NCBI GenBank assembly: GCA_000231825.2 | Contig: JH720316.1 | Span: 63,497-127,496, forward strand | Reading direction: 5' to 3' | Length of the DNA: 64,000 nucleotides | DNA from: Tetrahymena elliotti 4EA | Taxonomy: Eukaryota > Ciliophora > Oligohymenophorea > Hymenostomatida > Tetrahymenidae | Shown here: positions 20,700 to 34,600 of the stretch, piece by piece | Position numbering within the stretch: the stretch's first letter is position 1 | Layout of the letters: each line of letters opens with the position of its first letter | Notes under the pieces: model-generated | Seen by the model: only the letters and a program-made list of their open reading frames with translations | The model's database searches: none | What the model was told of the DNA's origin: nothing | Translations under genes and position numbers: made by a program

Positions 20700-23600
20700 T
20701 CAATCATAATACTATAAATCGACTAATCTATTAAGTTTGAGCAATTTTGTTTTTAGGAACTTTTACTCTTTTTCACCAATTTTCTCACCTCTTATAATAT
20801 ATAAAAAAAAAAAATTTTTCCATAAAAAAACGAAAAACTTAGAAATTAAAATAAAAGCAAAAGGGAAAATAGGAAGTATCATTTAAATAAGAAATTATCA
20901 AATCAATTAAGCAACTATTCTTTGTGTTCAATAAAAAAGAAAATCAAATATTACAAAAAATAAATTAAATTGTATTTATTCATTTGTCTCTATTTTTATG
21001 ATGACTTTTTTTGCGAAAATTATACCTCAAAAGAATTATCAGGTTTGAAAGGTGAATACAACAAGCTAAACCAGAACTTAAATCAGATACTCCCTAGGAA
21101 CTTATTTGATTCAATCTTTTAATTTTAGAAACAAGTTTTTTAAGTGATGAAATATAAAAACAAAAATGAAAGGAAAATGATAAGAAATTTAGAAAAAGTT
21201 TGAATTGAATAAAAATAAATAAAAAAGTAGTAATATAATAATTTTTAAGTTAATGACTGATTAGATGAATAAGCTAGAATTTTCATTAAATCATTAATAG
21301 ATTTTATAAATGGAATAAATAATTAGTAAATGAGTTATTAATATATGCTTATTTGCTTAGTGAATTCTATAACAAAAAAAATTTTTACTTTAGGTCAATT
21401 ACTAAAGTGGAAAGCTTACTGAGTTTAGTTAAAGCTTAACCTATGAGTAAAACTCCATAGTCACAAATTTCATTTGAGCTTATTTCATTTAGGAAAATAT
21501 CATTTGAATAAGAATTTAATAAAAAGTTAAAGGTGAAACAATTAAAAAAATGTTGAGTTAAAGTATAAAAAGAAAAACATTTTTTTTGTGATTGATTGGA
21601 TTATTGAGTGAGATAAAACCACTAAGCAATAAATCAATTAATAAATAAATAATTATTAGCTTAAAAACTTATTAACTTTGTCTGACTAGTTATATTCAGA
21701 TCAAAATAAATTTTACATTTTACTTGAATTTGTATTTATATCACATAAAATGAAAGTATTTTTACTTCAGTTCAAGAATTAAATCTGATAGATTAGAACA
21801 TTAAACTAAACTAGTAGCTAAGCATGATATGCCATCTCTACCAATTTTATTTTAGCTTTAAAATTTATAAAAATATGTTTTGAGTAAATCATAAAAGGAG
21901 TTTTTTAAAAAATAAAAAAGGTAAAATGAAAACAAGTTTAAAATTATATTCTTCATTTCATTTTCAATTTAAAAATATAGAATAAATAATAGTTAAGCTA
22001 AGCATAGATCAATGTACTCATTGATACATAAAAGAAAAATAAAACTATATTTACCTAATATCTAAAGCTAAAGTTGAGAGACTTACAAAGCGAGCTAAAG
22101 AAGAACTCAGATCTATTACCCCCTTGTCATTAATTCTATTATCTCTTTTGATTATTTGAAAAAATTTGATAAAATAAAAAATAATTTTTCTTTGAAAATA
22201 ATAATTTAATTTTTATATAACGAATAAACAAACAGCATCAAATATTTTAAGATTTTAAACTTATAATAATAAAAAAGCCAGTCAAGGTTTCAATTTTCCA
22301 AAAAAATATTTCAAATACCACCTTAACTTTTAGGCAATTAAGTAAGGTATGTTGGTGATAATTTTTATTTTATAAGTTAATTTAAATTTTTTAGTAAATT
22401 TTAAACAGTTTATTTATTGTAAGCTTTTTTAATTTGCTGTTGTAAAAATAAAGTACATAAAATTATATTTACTATAATTTAAGAGTCAAATTTGAGAGGT
22501 TATTGCAATTAGCTAAAGCAGAACCTAAGTTTGATGTACCTTCGTCACCAATTCTATTGAAACTTTAAGATATTTTTAAAATGCTTTTTTCTATTTCAAA
22601 TTAAAAGAATAAAAAAATGAATAAAAATTAAAGAAAAGTAGAAACAAGTTTAAAATTAAAATATCAAAACAAATTAAAAAACAATAAGAAGTGGTTGATT
22701 TTAGAATAGTTGATTGATCTAATTATTCAGAAATAAAATAATTAAGTAATTAATTATCATAATTCATTTAAAATACAATTAAAAATGCAACTCTAAATTT
22801 TTTAAATCTTTTGTGCATATCAGATTTTTTTACTAAATTAGCATATATCTTGGTAATTAATTGATTATTATATATTTATAATAAAATAAAAATAAAATCA
22901 TTTTACGATAAATCTAATGTCAGAGTTGAGATATTAGTACATTGAGCTAAAACAGAACTTAAACTTGAAGTCATCTTTTCACCGAGTAAGTTACTCCTTT
23001 TAATAATATAAAATATTTTTTAAGTTGAAAGGAATTAATTTATTTGAGATAAAAATTAAAGTTAATATGAATAGAGAGGTAGGTATAATTTAGCTTTTAA
23101 ATTATAAAAATAATAATAATATAATTGAATGAATAAATAAATTATTATCATTCAAATATCAAATAATAATAAAATAAACTAATCATAATTTATGTAGAAA
23201 AAATAAATAAGCTTTCAGTAGTAATAGAACAAGTGAGAATTGAGTAAAAAATACACTTTCCTAAAAAGCTTATGTTTATCTATTTATTCCGACTTAGATT
23301 TGATTGCTATAATTATTTAATTTATCATAGCTAATTAAGTACAAATTAAACTATTTTTACTATAGATCAAGTGTTAAAGATGAGATATTAATGCAATTTT
23401 CTAAGCTCGAGCACAATCCTTAAGCACTAATGTCACTAATTTAATTTGACCTTTCATTGTTAAGAAAATTTATTTAAATTTGTTTTTTATTATGATTGAA
23501 CAAATTAAATTTTAAAAATTTAACTATTCTATTACCATAGACTTAGAGTCAAAGTTTAAAGATTAGTGCAATCAGCTAAACCAAAACTCAAACCTAATAA

Positions 23601-25424
23601 TCCCTAATCACCTATTTCATTCCATCTATTCACATTAAATAAATATTTTTTAACTAAACAAAAAGTAATCGCATCCATAAAAATAAAGCTTATTTAATCA
23701 TGCATAAATAAAATAAATATGAAATAAATTTTTTACTTTAAATCAAGTATAAAAGTTTAGAGATTAGTCAGGTGATTTAAAATAGATCCCAATTCTAAGG
23801 CTCCCTGTTGATCAATATTGTTCCACCTTAAGTATTTAGATAATATTAACAAATTTAGAATAGTAAATTATTGAGTTGTTTAGCTAGGAGGTCTTAATAC
23901 TCATTTGTCAACCAATCATAATTGATGTAAAAAATAAATCAGCAGACCCTTATCAAAAAATTTTTATTGCCTTTCTTTAGACTACATTTATTTCTTTTAG
24001 CTTTTTCTTGGCTTATTTTTATCCAATTTGCTATAAATGATAATTTCATAAAATTTTTTTACCTTAGATTCAGTGTTAAACTTTCGAGATTTTTGCACTG
24101 AGCTAAACCAGAACTCAATCCTAGCATTCCTTGGTTACCAATTTTATTCTCCCTTAATTTTTTATGTAAATTTTGTTTTAATTTACAAATAAGAAATTTT
24201 TTTAGATAACATAAGAACTATTTAAAATAGAAAGAAAGGAATTTGTAAAAGTGTATAAAATTCTGAATTTAAAGTTAAAAATTTAACAAATTTTTAATGA
24301 AAAAATCAGCTAATTTTACTTCTAATTTTATATTTAATAACCAAAAAATAATGAAAGAATGAATAAATTTCAATAAAGGTGTTGAAAAATATTTGAGAAA
24401 ATGTTAAAAAATAAATATCACTAGTTTTACTTTTTATATTTTATTTTTTGCTTTGTGTTTGTGTATAAATAAGTTAATTACTCATACTAGATTTTCTAAT
24501 TTATTATTAAAAAAATAGATAGAATTAATATTACCTTAAGTCTAATTTTAAAGTTGAAAGAATTGTGCAGTGAGCTAAAGAAGAACCTAAGTTTGTTGAA
24601 CCTTTCTCGCCAATTTAGTTTTCCCTTTTGTGTTAATAAATAAGAAAATCAGTTAAAGAGAGAATTAGTTAATATAAATTAAGTTTAGATTGACTTTTTA
24701 AAGGAAAGTCAATAAAGTTAATTGGTAGTAGAAAATACATTTAAAAATAATATGGATTTTACAAAATACAATGACATAAAAAACTAAATTAAATAAAAAA
24801 AGCATAAAAAAATAATGATAAATAGAAAATAATTTTTCTGATCAAATTAATATTAAATCAATAAACAAAAATTGATTAAAAAGTAATCAATTAATTTATC
24901 AATCATACAATATCTCTTTTCATTTTTTTTCAAAACATATTTAAAATTAACACTTATTTTACATAAGATCAATCTTCAATGTTTAGAGATTTGTACATTG
25001 AGTTAAAGCAGTACAGAGGTCTGAAATTCCACCCTCATCAATATTATTTGAGCTTATAATGTTTAGATAATAATTTTTCAAATTTAATATTAAATAACTT
25101 AGTTTGGAGAGAATTAAAAAATGTAAAATATTCAAAAGAAGTGTAAAAATAATTTTCATTATTAATATGAAGTAAATAAATAATACATAGATTTACATTA
25201 GTCAGAGAATATAAACTTAAATGTATTAAATTAAATTTGATTAATTTATATAAAAATAAAATAAAATAATAATTTTTTACCTGAAATCCAATTCTAGATT
25301 GGAATGAGAGGAAAGTTCAGAAATGAAAAACTTTTGAGTTAAAAAAAAATAATTTAAATGTGTTTTAAAGGATATATCTGAATACATCTTTTAGATTTTA
25401 ATATTCTTTCTTATTCTATTTCAT
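20700..25424 (-). CDS. LRR (RNI-like) repeat protein L2, one repeat per exon
   Basis: Minus-strand exons, 5' to 3': 25424-25386 (ATG), 25330-25281, then twelve 90-nt exons with left ends at 24963, 24535, 24063, 23737, 23536, 23361, 22907, 22473, 22055, 21766, 21389 and 21026, then 20790-20700 (TGA 20702-20700). The sum is 1260 nt, an exact multiple of three, giving 419 residues. Each 90-nt exon is one repeat such as FNRIGDEGTSNLGSALANCN. The first two exons match L1 in length (39 and 50 nt) and sequence: M-x-Q-N-K...LKD, then F...SSH-x-NLE. All introns after the first are phase 2. The C-terminus (LLKLNRLVDLQYYD) closes the solenoid. It is a cytoplasmic-type repeat protein with no catalytic domain; partner unknown. 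L1 and L2 are inverted paralogues flanking the kinase. Confidence 0.87.
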
Positions 25425-25828
25425 TTGTTTTTATTTTTTTCTTGCCTTTAATATCAATTTCTTTAAGTTTTATTAAAAATCAAATAATGAGATAAACCAA
25501 ATTAATCAATTTTTCTTTTTTTAAAGAACATTAAAGCTTGACTTTATGATTATTTTACATTTAATTTCTTTTATATAAATATTTTTCAAAAATTAACCTT
25601 CCAGACATTTTTAAAGATAAATTTTAAGAAATATTTCTAAAAATAGTAGCATTTCTAATATTTCTGGTATTTTTGAATGAAATATTAATTAATTTACAAA
25701 AGTTTTTAAATAATATATAGGCGAAAGTTAATATTAATTAATAGAAATAAAATTAATTTGTTTAAATAAGAGGAATACTAATTTAAATTATTTAATTTTT
25801 TTGGAAAATTTTTGAATTATGAATGATT
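25425..25828. other. Intergenic, L2 upstream and K1 downstream
   Basis: AT-rich with no coding signal. It holds the 5' flank of L2 and the 3' end of the K1 channel gene, both on the minus strand. Confidence 0.4.
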
Positions 25829-28800
25829 TCAATATCTATGCAGCTTTTTTCTTTTATTGTTTTAAGTTTGATACATAGAACTAGTTTATTTCATGAAAGT
25901 TTGATATCTTTTGATTACTACAGTGACATTATTATGAGGGAAATATTTCTTGTAAATTTTCATTTTATCAAATTGTTAATCTGAACCTAAAAAGATTTAT
26001 CGTTCACTATGACCATTATTACCTTCATAAAGTGTTTTTGTATTTCTACTGTTAGTGTGATTAGCATCTATTTTAGAAAAAGTTTTATAGCAATCTAAAT
26101 CTATTTATGGCATCAGATTATTTGCATTATTATCTTAATTACTCCCATTATTATTATTACTACTGCCTTAAAGTTAATGAAAAGGAACCAATTAAATAGA
26201 ACTTATATTTTAAGAAGGATTTAGTGAGATTCCTTGCTGTTATTATTTCTAATTTTGCTATGAAAAAAGACTTTAATTAGCATTTTGTGTAGATGGCTGA
26301 GGCATGTTTTAAAGAGGGTTATTTTATTATTAAAGATTAGCAGTATTTATATGAGTCAGTGAATTCAATGTTGGCTATAAATTAAAAGATTAATTTAATC
26401 CTGCAGCTAATATATCTATTTATGAGCTATCTAAATTTATTTTTATTCTCTTCGAAGGAGATAAAACTTCATCATCATATTGCATATTTCCTAATATTAT
26501 CAATGTATTCTTTTTCTTATCTTTTTTAATAGAAAGCTTCTTTGAAAACTTTCTTGAATTGGCTCTCTTAAGAATATCGTTTTCTAAAATGCTTACTGCT
26601 TTATTTCTATTAATCACTAAACTTTGTTGCTAATTAATGCTAAAGATGAATTAAATAAAATCAAATAAAAAATAATAAAATGTTACTTTGGCAATTAAAT
26701 GTTCGTATTAGAAAACTATTCCTCGATCAAGCAGTCATCATTTTGATTCAAAGTTTGTGCTTATGTAAATTTGTATTAGGGAATATATGTATCTTATTAC
26801 TTGCTATAAGTCAGAGTTTCATCATTTCTATCATTATTGTTGTTATTATTATTAGTGTCATCATTATCATATTCTTCATCCTCATCTGCTTCTCTTAAAT
26901 ACATTTTATTAATATCTACACTGACTTAGCGTTATTCTTTAACTGCATTTATCTTACTCTTTTCTTTTCTCTTTACTTCATTAGATCTCTCTTAAAAAAC
27001 AGATTTGTTGCAATCATAAATCAGCTTGCCCATATTAGGCCAGTACTACAATTAAGGGCAATTAACAAATTAATGGTTAAATTTTTTACAACTTAAACAT
27101 TTTCTATCAAGACCTTCTAAATTATTGTATAATCTGGCTCTATCTTTAATCATGGAATAGTTTTCCTATTAAAAGAAAAAGATTGAGTAAAACTTAATAC
27201 ATGTTTTGAAAATATCTATTTTAATAAAAGAATAAACCAATAAACGAAGATAATTTTTTACAAAATCTTAATCGAAATTCTTAATGCATCTGATAAAATC
27301 TTTATAATCAATATATAGCAGTGTTACAACATTCAAAGTTTTTGCACATTTTAATCTTTATTATTAGCAAAGAAATTCGATTTCTCCAAACATATCTCCT
27401 TTCTTTTTCATTTTTTAAATGAACAATTTCAATGAATTATTAACAAAAACTAAATTAATTTACCTTCAAAACATAGCATGTTTTTTGTCTATTGCTAAGG
27501 TTAATGTATATTTCTACTTAGCCCTTTAAGATAAAATAGCATCTTTCATCTGTATCGCTGTTGGTGAATAGATCAACTTCTGGTCCTAATTTTAGTGTTT
27601 TCATTTCCAAAGCTAGAAGATTCAAGAATTCCTTTGAAAAATTCAAAGAAAACGCCTTTTAAGCATAAAGAATTTTATGGTTGATATCAAACAGAATACT
27701 TTATTTCATTGAAACAGGTAGATTAGAAATCATTTAATTTCCTTTATCATCATCTATTTGGTCTTCTTTATGGAGATACTCAAAGTATTTTCTAACTTTG
27801 TGTTGTAATTTACTGTTTAGATTTCTTTGACTCATTTATTTATTAAGAATCTAATTATTCAAAATGTTAAAAGAATAAATTTATTTTGTTAATTTTTAAT
27901 TATACTTGCATTTCTCTGTTAAACTCCTCAGATTTCTTTTCAAATGAGTCTACAATTTATCCAATTTGATTGAGAGCATAACCAAAAATACCACTTGAAA
28001 TAAGCGATACTATAGAAACATAAATCATCTCAACTGTTTATTTAAAATATCTTAACTAATTAACATAATTTTATCAAGAAATATATCTTACTGTCAGTGA
28101 CAGGATGCATATCTCCATATCCTATTGTAGCCATTGTAATTATTGACCAATAAATACTAGCAATATATATTTGGGTATCGGTTTGATTCTATTGAAGCAG
28201 GTCTATCCAAGATTTTTAATCAGAATCCCTTTCATATAAACCAATTCTGACAAATATGGTTGCTTGTGTATGAGAGAATGTTAATATAATTAGTATCAAT
28301 GTAATTATTTTGGCTAGCACAGAATACTTCATTTCTCTGTCAAATTTATGAATTAAATTTTTAAATGAAGCTATAACTTAGATGATTTTGATTGTGATTA
28401 CATATTCTAGGAAGTTAAATTGATTGCCAAATTGAGAAATTATGTAAATGAAAAGTGTCGTTAGGTCAAATCTGTTTTTGAATAAAGTACCAATTAATGT
28501 TAAAATATTGTGAAATATTTGTCTTAATTTTTTTGGTGTATGAAGAATCGTCAAATTAATTAATTTAAAAGTCATCTCTACAAAAGAATTTCATATTATC
28601 TAAATTAATTTCTAAAAAAATTCAAAAAATTGAAAAATTTACTTTGCATCATTTTTAAAGAATTTCTTAAAAATCTATCTTCTGTTTTCCATAATCATTC
28701 CTCTTTTATAAACTGCCTATTTAGATATGTTAGAAAGATTGTTTAGAATAATAATCAACATGGCGAAGAGAGAGATAGTATAAATAAATCTAGTATATTT

Positions 28801-30524
28801 GAACATTTGTGAGAAAATATACATACAAATAAATAGATTACATTAAGAAAGCATCTAAAAAATATTAAATATAAATTAATTATAATAAAAGAACTTACAG
28901 TGCTTAATTTGAGCAGAATTTCTATAGGAATTATAATTAAAGGAATCTAGTGTATGTATTAACTATCTTACAAAACTTTCAAATTGAAGTTATTATCAAT
29001 TGGCAAAATTATTATCAACAACAAGTACGCAACTATTGCAAAGATCTCCCAAATAACTGTTATCATCGATTCCTATTTTTTCAATTTAATATTAACGTTA
29101 TTCGCTTTTATGTTGTTAAAAATCTATCCTTACAGGCTGGATGATAAAAGAGGATGAGTCTAAGAAGTTATTTATCGCCTCTATTTATTATCATAGTAAA
29201 TAGTATTAATAGTTTGTAAGATAATAGAACAGGTAAAAATTGAATATAATTAATTACTTTAGACAGGAATTAGCATAGACTGATGTAATGTGAGTATCTT
29301 TTTTATATATTTCAAAAAAAGTATTCAGCTTAAATAGAATTAAATGGTAATGAATTTATTTGTTTTTTTGAGGCGCTTTTTAGACGCTGTCGTAGTGTTG
29401 TTAATTATTACTTAATAAATATCTACTATTTTGATTTTTATTGGTTATTGATTGATTATTGATCCAATGGTTTAAAACGATTAAATTTTTGAGTAATAAA
29501 GTAAAGGTGTAAATTTTGAATGTATCTATTAATTTAAAATTTGGTGTTTTTAGATCAATCGATGATAAACGTTAATGAAATATGATAGATTGATTACAGT
29601 TGGAAGAATGAGTCCTTTATTCTCATAATACTGAAAATCAGTGGAGAGATCTTCTAAAATTTCAAATTATCTTGGTTTGAATCTCCGAAATATATACGAT
29701 GATGCCTTATTCTTAATATTATTCACAAACTTTTTCACATAATTCGTTCTCTTGAAAAGCATAAAATACAACATATTTTTTTTTGATTTTCTCCTTTACT
29801 CTTGTCTTACCTCCACATTTAATTTTGAATTTGATGTTAAATGCTGCTTGCTACCAACAACTCTAATCATATTAGACTTCCTCTCTTCACTTTTTAAGTC
29901 TAAATGATTCATTGTGTTTGGAATTTCCATCATTTTTGATGATCTCATGTTTTGTCTTTCTGCTTCTAAAGCATCAGATCTTGAATGAGGTAAAAATGTA
30001 TCCATTGATTTAAGTCTTGTATCAGCATTCATACTAGCTCCTGATTTTAAACCAATAAATTGCTATACTTCTTCCACTTTTTAGTTAGCTGGTTATAAAA
30101 ATTGTAATTGCTAGCAATTATTGTCTAATGGCGACTTCATTAAAGAAGTAAACATTAATTTTGATGGGTCATGATGACCAGCAAATTCGTTTTATATGGT
30201 TTTAAATTGGTCTAAATTAATATTGTTGTTTGATTTTATGTTGATATTAGAGTTATTATTTAAGTTATTGTTCCCATTTATAAAGCTTGCTGCTAAAACA
30301 TTCTCTATCGTTTAAGACCTATTTATTTCACTAAAATCATCACATCTATGATTTAACTCCTCCATAGGATTCAAGTCCAGTAAATGTCGACGCTTAAGCC
30401 CCCCTTCTCGTATAGAATTATTTATTTAGCTATTTCCTTCATTAAAATTCTAATTTGTTGAAAATGAATTGCTATCTAAATTCCTTCTTTCACTTAGCTA
30501 ATCTTAAAGATAATAGATACTCAT
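25829..30524 (-). CDS. K1: cyclic-nucleotide-binding K+ channel with zinc knuckle
   Basis: Start ATG 30524-30522, TGA 25831-25829. Exon 1 (30524-29598, 309 codons) is an Asn/Gln/Ser-rich cytoplasmic N-terminus ending in a basic segment. Next come S1 (ITVIWEIFAIVAYLLLII, about 29070), S2, S3 and a weakly charged S4 region. The pore at about 28150-28105 has TMATIGYGD, the K+ selectivity filter. S6 (MIYVSIVSLISSGIFGYAL, about 28040-27970) follows. The C-linker and cyclic-nucleotide-binding domain lie at about 27835-27250 (AFSLNFSKEFL, LKLGPEVDLF, KKGDMFGEIEF). Then comes a CCHC knuckle, CLSCKKFNHQFVNC (about 27105-27060), and a long Asn/Gln-rich tail carrying KYFPHNN near the end. At least seven introns are needed. 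Protein length is above 1000 residues. The S4 is poorer in Arg than classical voltage sensors, so ligand gating is a reasonable inference. It is the most diverged member of the family with K2. Confidence 0.85.
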
Positions 30525-31622
30525 TAAAAACTCTTTGTTTTTCTAATTCAAACTATTTTTGCTATAAAATAAGTGTAATATATTTAATGAATTTACTAAA
30601 AAATTTGATTTCAATCTAGAAAAGCATAAAAAAGCATGACATTCTCAGCAATAATTGAATTATTTAATTATATCTACAATCTATGCTAATTCTACTGTTA
30701 CTTAAGCAAATTTTATATTTGCTGATCTTCTTATTAAAATAGGTAAATCTCATTCTGAAAAATACATATTTTATGCATTTCATGCTTTCTTAAATCCAAA
30801 ATTTAACAACCTAAATCTCCAAAAGAATCACAGATATATTAATTAATTTTCAATTTTTGAATTGTTTGAGCAATATTAATTTAAATTCTATTTTAAACAT
30901 TTCCATCTTAAATTCATTATTTTCAAAACAGTTCTTTAAATTTTAAAATAGATTTTAATAGGATATTCATTCTGCTTTCTTTTTAAAAACTCTAAACAAA
31001 AATCTCATCTAAACCATAATTTATTACATTTAAAAATACTTCAAAATTAGAATGATAAAAGAATAGTGGTTGTAATAATTTAATAAAAATAATTTTAAAT
31101 TAAAACATGAATTGAAGTTATTCAGATATTAATTTCATCATAAGAATTATTTTCAATCATTATCTGATTTTTTTTCTTTTCTTTTTTAGTTATTTTCCAA
31201 ATTATTGTTCTTAGACAACGCTTAATTTATAAAATTTTTTTACTTACTTCTTTTCATTGTAATGACAATAGGTAAATTTAAAAAATACACCTTACAATAT
31301 TCATAATTAGTCCATTTTTTCAATCTGTTAGATGAAAAATTTATTTTTATATTATGAAAAAAGTAATATAAATATATAAAATCTACTCATAAAAAAAAAA
31401 TAACTTACAATAGATATTAATGATTTTCCTTAATTAAAGATAGTGGCATTTTTTTGGGGGAATACTATGATTACATAAATACTTTACTACCAAAATTAAC
31501 AAGACTTAAAATTATATGATTTTTGAATTAGCTTTAAAAAGTTATTGTGCGCGTTTGTTTGTTTGATATCTAAAAAGAGTGAAAGTTTTCATACCATGAA
31601 GATATGAAAGCTGTTTTACTTA
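30525..31622. other. Intergenic between K1 and K2
   Basis: About 1.1 kb of AT-rich sequence. No exon of either neighbour and no independent gene seen. A run of seven G at about 31447-31457 (ttttttgggggaat) is unusual here but unexplained. Confidence 0.4.
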
Positions 31623-34600
31623 TCATTTGTTAATGCATTTATCAAGAGAGGATTTCTTTTTCAAAGGACTTTTTGATTTATATCTTTTTTTCTTAAGTTT
31701 GTTCTTGTTTTTAATTTTAAGTTAGAATTTTTTATATCCTTACAAAACTTTATCTTGATTGTTGTGAGGGAAATATATCGCATAAGTCTTTGATCTTTCA
31801 AACTCATTATCCCAATAGCTATTATGACTTTTGAAATATGCATTTTATTCAGAATTAATCTAGTGGGTTTTTTCTATACCAAGTGGAGTTGCAGTTTCAT
31901 TTAGAGTGTGCTATTACTGTAATTTGATTCTCTGTACTGATGGATTGCGACTCCTATACATTAAATCAGGGGAATAGTTACTATCTGTTACTGTCTTACC
32001 TTTTTCTATTTCATTACTCAACAATTTACTGCTTTCCATTGATTTAGATTCTATCTTTTGCTAAATATATTGATCTATAGACCCTTTATTAATAGAAATT
32101 TTCAAACTCTATTTTTATCTTTTAGCTAATGAATGCATGGATTTCTATTTTTCTCTGACCCCCTCTTAAGAATCTCTTTTAATTCAAAATAAAAAATATT
32201 TTTTTTTACAACCTAGCTATTAAATTATTTTTTTTATTAAGCTAATTTTGAATGGCATTAGAATTAAATCAATGCAAATAAGCTAAAAATTACAAAATAG
32301 TTTGATTTTTAATTGATGGAGAGACAACTTAATCGTTTTCAATATTTAAGTTAGATTATGTTTAAGAATTATAGCTATTAAGCATTTTGTCATCATTAAA
32401 ACAATCTGTATTAGCGAATTGATCATCTATAAAATATATTCCACACATGTTGATATTAAATAGAGCTTTTGAAGATTTTTTATCAACTCGTTTAAATTAT
32501 TTATTTCTTTCCTAAACAACATTTAAATTATGTCTGATACTGATAACATTAGGAAGATATTTCAATGAAAAACAATCAAAAAACAAATGATTAAATTTCC
32601 CACAACTCTCACATTCCCTACTTAAAGATTTCAAACTCCCTTCTAAATTTAACTAATCTTTCATTTAATTATAGCTTTCCTGTTTTTTTCATGAAATAAA
32701 TTGATTTAAATTTTAAATAATTTGAACCAAAAGAAATTTTACAAAATCCTTTTCAAATGATTGGAGCGTTTAATAAAAATCATCAAATTCAATGAATAAA
32801 AGTTAAACTTCAGAGTGAGATTTGACTGCAAATTTTCTTGAAATTTAACCAAAAAACTCAATTTCTCCAACCATATCTCCTTTCTATAAATATTATTTAA
32901 ATAATTAGATCATTTTTAAAATAATATTTTTACAGTTATGACTTTACATTATCTCTCAACTTAATTTTGCTAAAAATAAAGTGTCATAGAACCCTTACTT
33001 ATAAAATAAATTCTTTGGTCTAGCTCTCCTTGCTTATAAAGATCAGTTTCAGGTCCTAACTTCATAGATTTTATTTTTATTGATAATTTATCCAAAAATG
33101 CTTTTGAAAAATTTAAAGAGAAAACTTTGTGCGAATTAATTAGCTTGCTATACATCTCTTAAGCAATTTTTTCTCTCATTGATTTTGGTAGCTTTTCAAT
33201 CATTTATAAACCTTAATCTTCAAAATTATTCTCTTCTGATTTGTGCAAATACTCATAATATCTAATCACTTATTGCATTATATTCTTATTCATCTACCTT
33301 GACACCATCAATTTATTTAAAGCCTTATATTTTTTATTAAAATTATATTTTTTTTGTTTTGAATAATAAATTTAATTTTTAATTGTAAGCAACTTTTACT
33401 TTCATTTTTTTATTGAAAAGATCTGATTTGTTTTAAATTTCCATGACTATACCACCTATTTAACTGATAGAATAACCAAAAATTCCACATGAAATTAAGC
33501 TAACAATAGAAACATATATTCTTTCTGTTGTTGAATTTGGAATAATATCACCATACCCAATTGTAGTCATTGTAATAGTAGACCAATAGAGGCCAGCAAC
33601 ATATCTCTAATAACTTGTATCAAGACCTAGCTGATAAGTAATAGGATCAATATCTTCTTAAATCCCCAGCAATACAAATATTGATCCTTATAAGTTAATA
33701 AAACAGAGAATTATTAAAAACAACTAGGAAATTCTATAAAAAATGATGTGTTTAGCTTCTTAATCAAGCTTTTAAAAAAGTTCCTTATAGGTCTTCAGTA
33801 CACTCAATAGTCTAAGTTCAAGCACATACTAAAAATACCTCAATCGGAAATTCTATATTGACACAATAAAGCAAACAAAAATGAAAAAGTCAAATCTATA
33901 TTTAAAAATATTAACTTTTTAAAGATAAAAAAGCTAAATCAAATGATTACACAAACTCTGTTTTAAAGTATTTCCTAATAATAAATTCCCTAGATATAAT
34001 AATTCTCCCTCTCTTAAATGCTGCCTTTTTGTTAAATTTATAAATTATTTTATTCTCAATTAATAAGATATTAAAAAGAAGTTAAATAAATTTAGTTATC
34101 TTTGATTAAGAAAATTTACTCTATTAAATTTGATCAATGTTTCAATGATGAGTAATATAATTATGCAAAACTAAAATGTTGTCTCTTTTATAATTTAATG
34201 TCCAAAGTTCACTCTGAATGGAACATAAAATATGATCAAAATCCATGATAAAACATTTATGATATCCCAAGCTAAACAAAACATTGAGTCCTAAATGATT
34301 ATAAATATTTCAGTTAATATTCAATTTATTTTAAAATGGAATTATTTTTATTCAGATTCTCCATTTTTTATCTTTCAACTTTAATCTGATTTATTTAAGC
34401 ACTCTTTATTTCAATAAAAAGTTTAAGATTCATAGAAATGTTTGAAATAAGCTTTTAGAAAAAGAATAAAATATACAAATTATATCCATAGATTGTGTTA
34501 TAAATTATAATCTTATAATTTTTTTACTAGTTAAATTAGGTTTTGATAAATAAGACAAGCTTTTAATTTTATGATTAGAGTATATGGTGGAAATCTTCAA

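Noticed and set aside
26680..26898. Plus-strand frame with hydrophobic Ile-rich end
   Set aside because: Antisense of the Asn-repeat tail of channel K1.
28950..29144. Plus-strand frame of 64 codons
   Set aside because: Antisense of the S1-S2 exon of K1.
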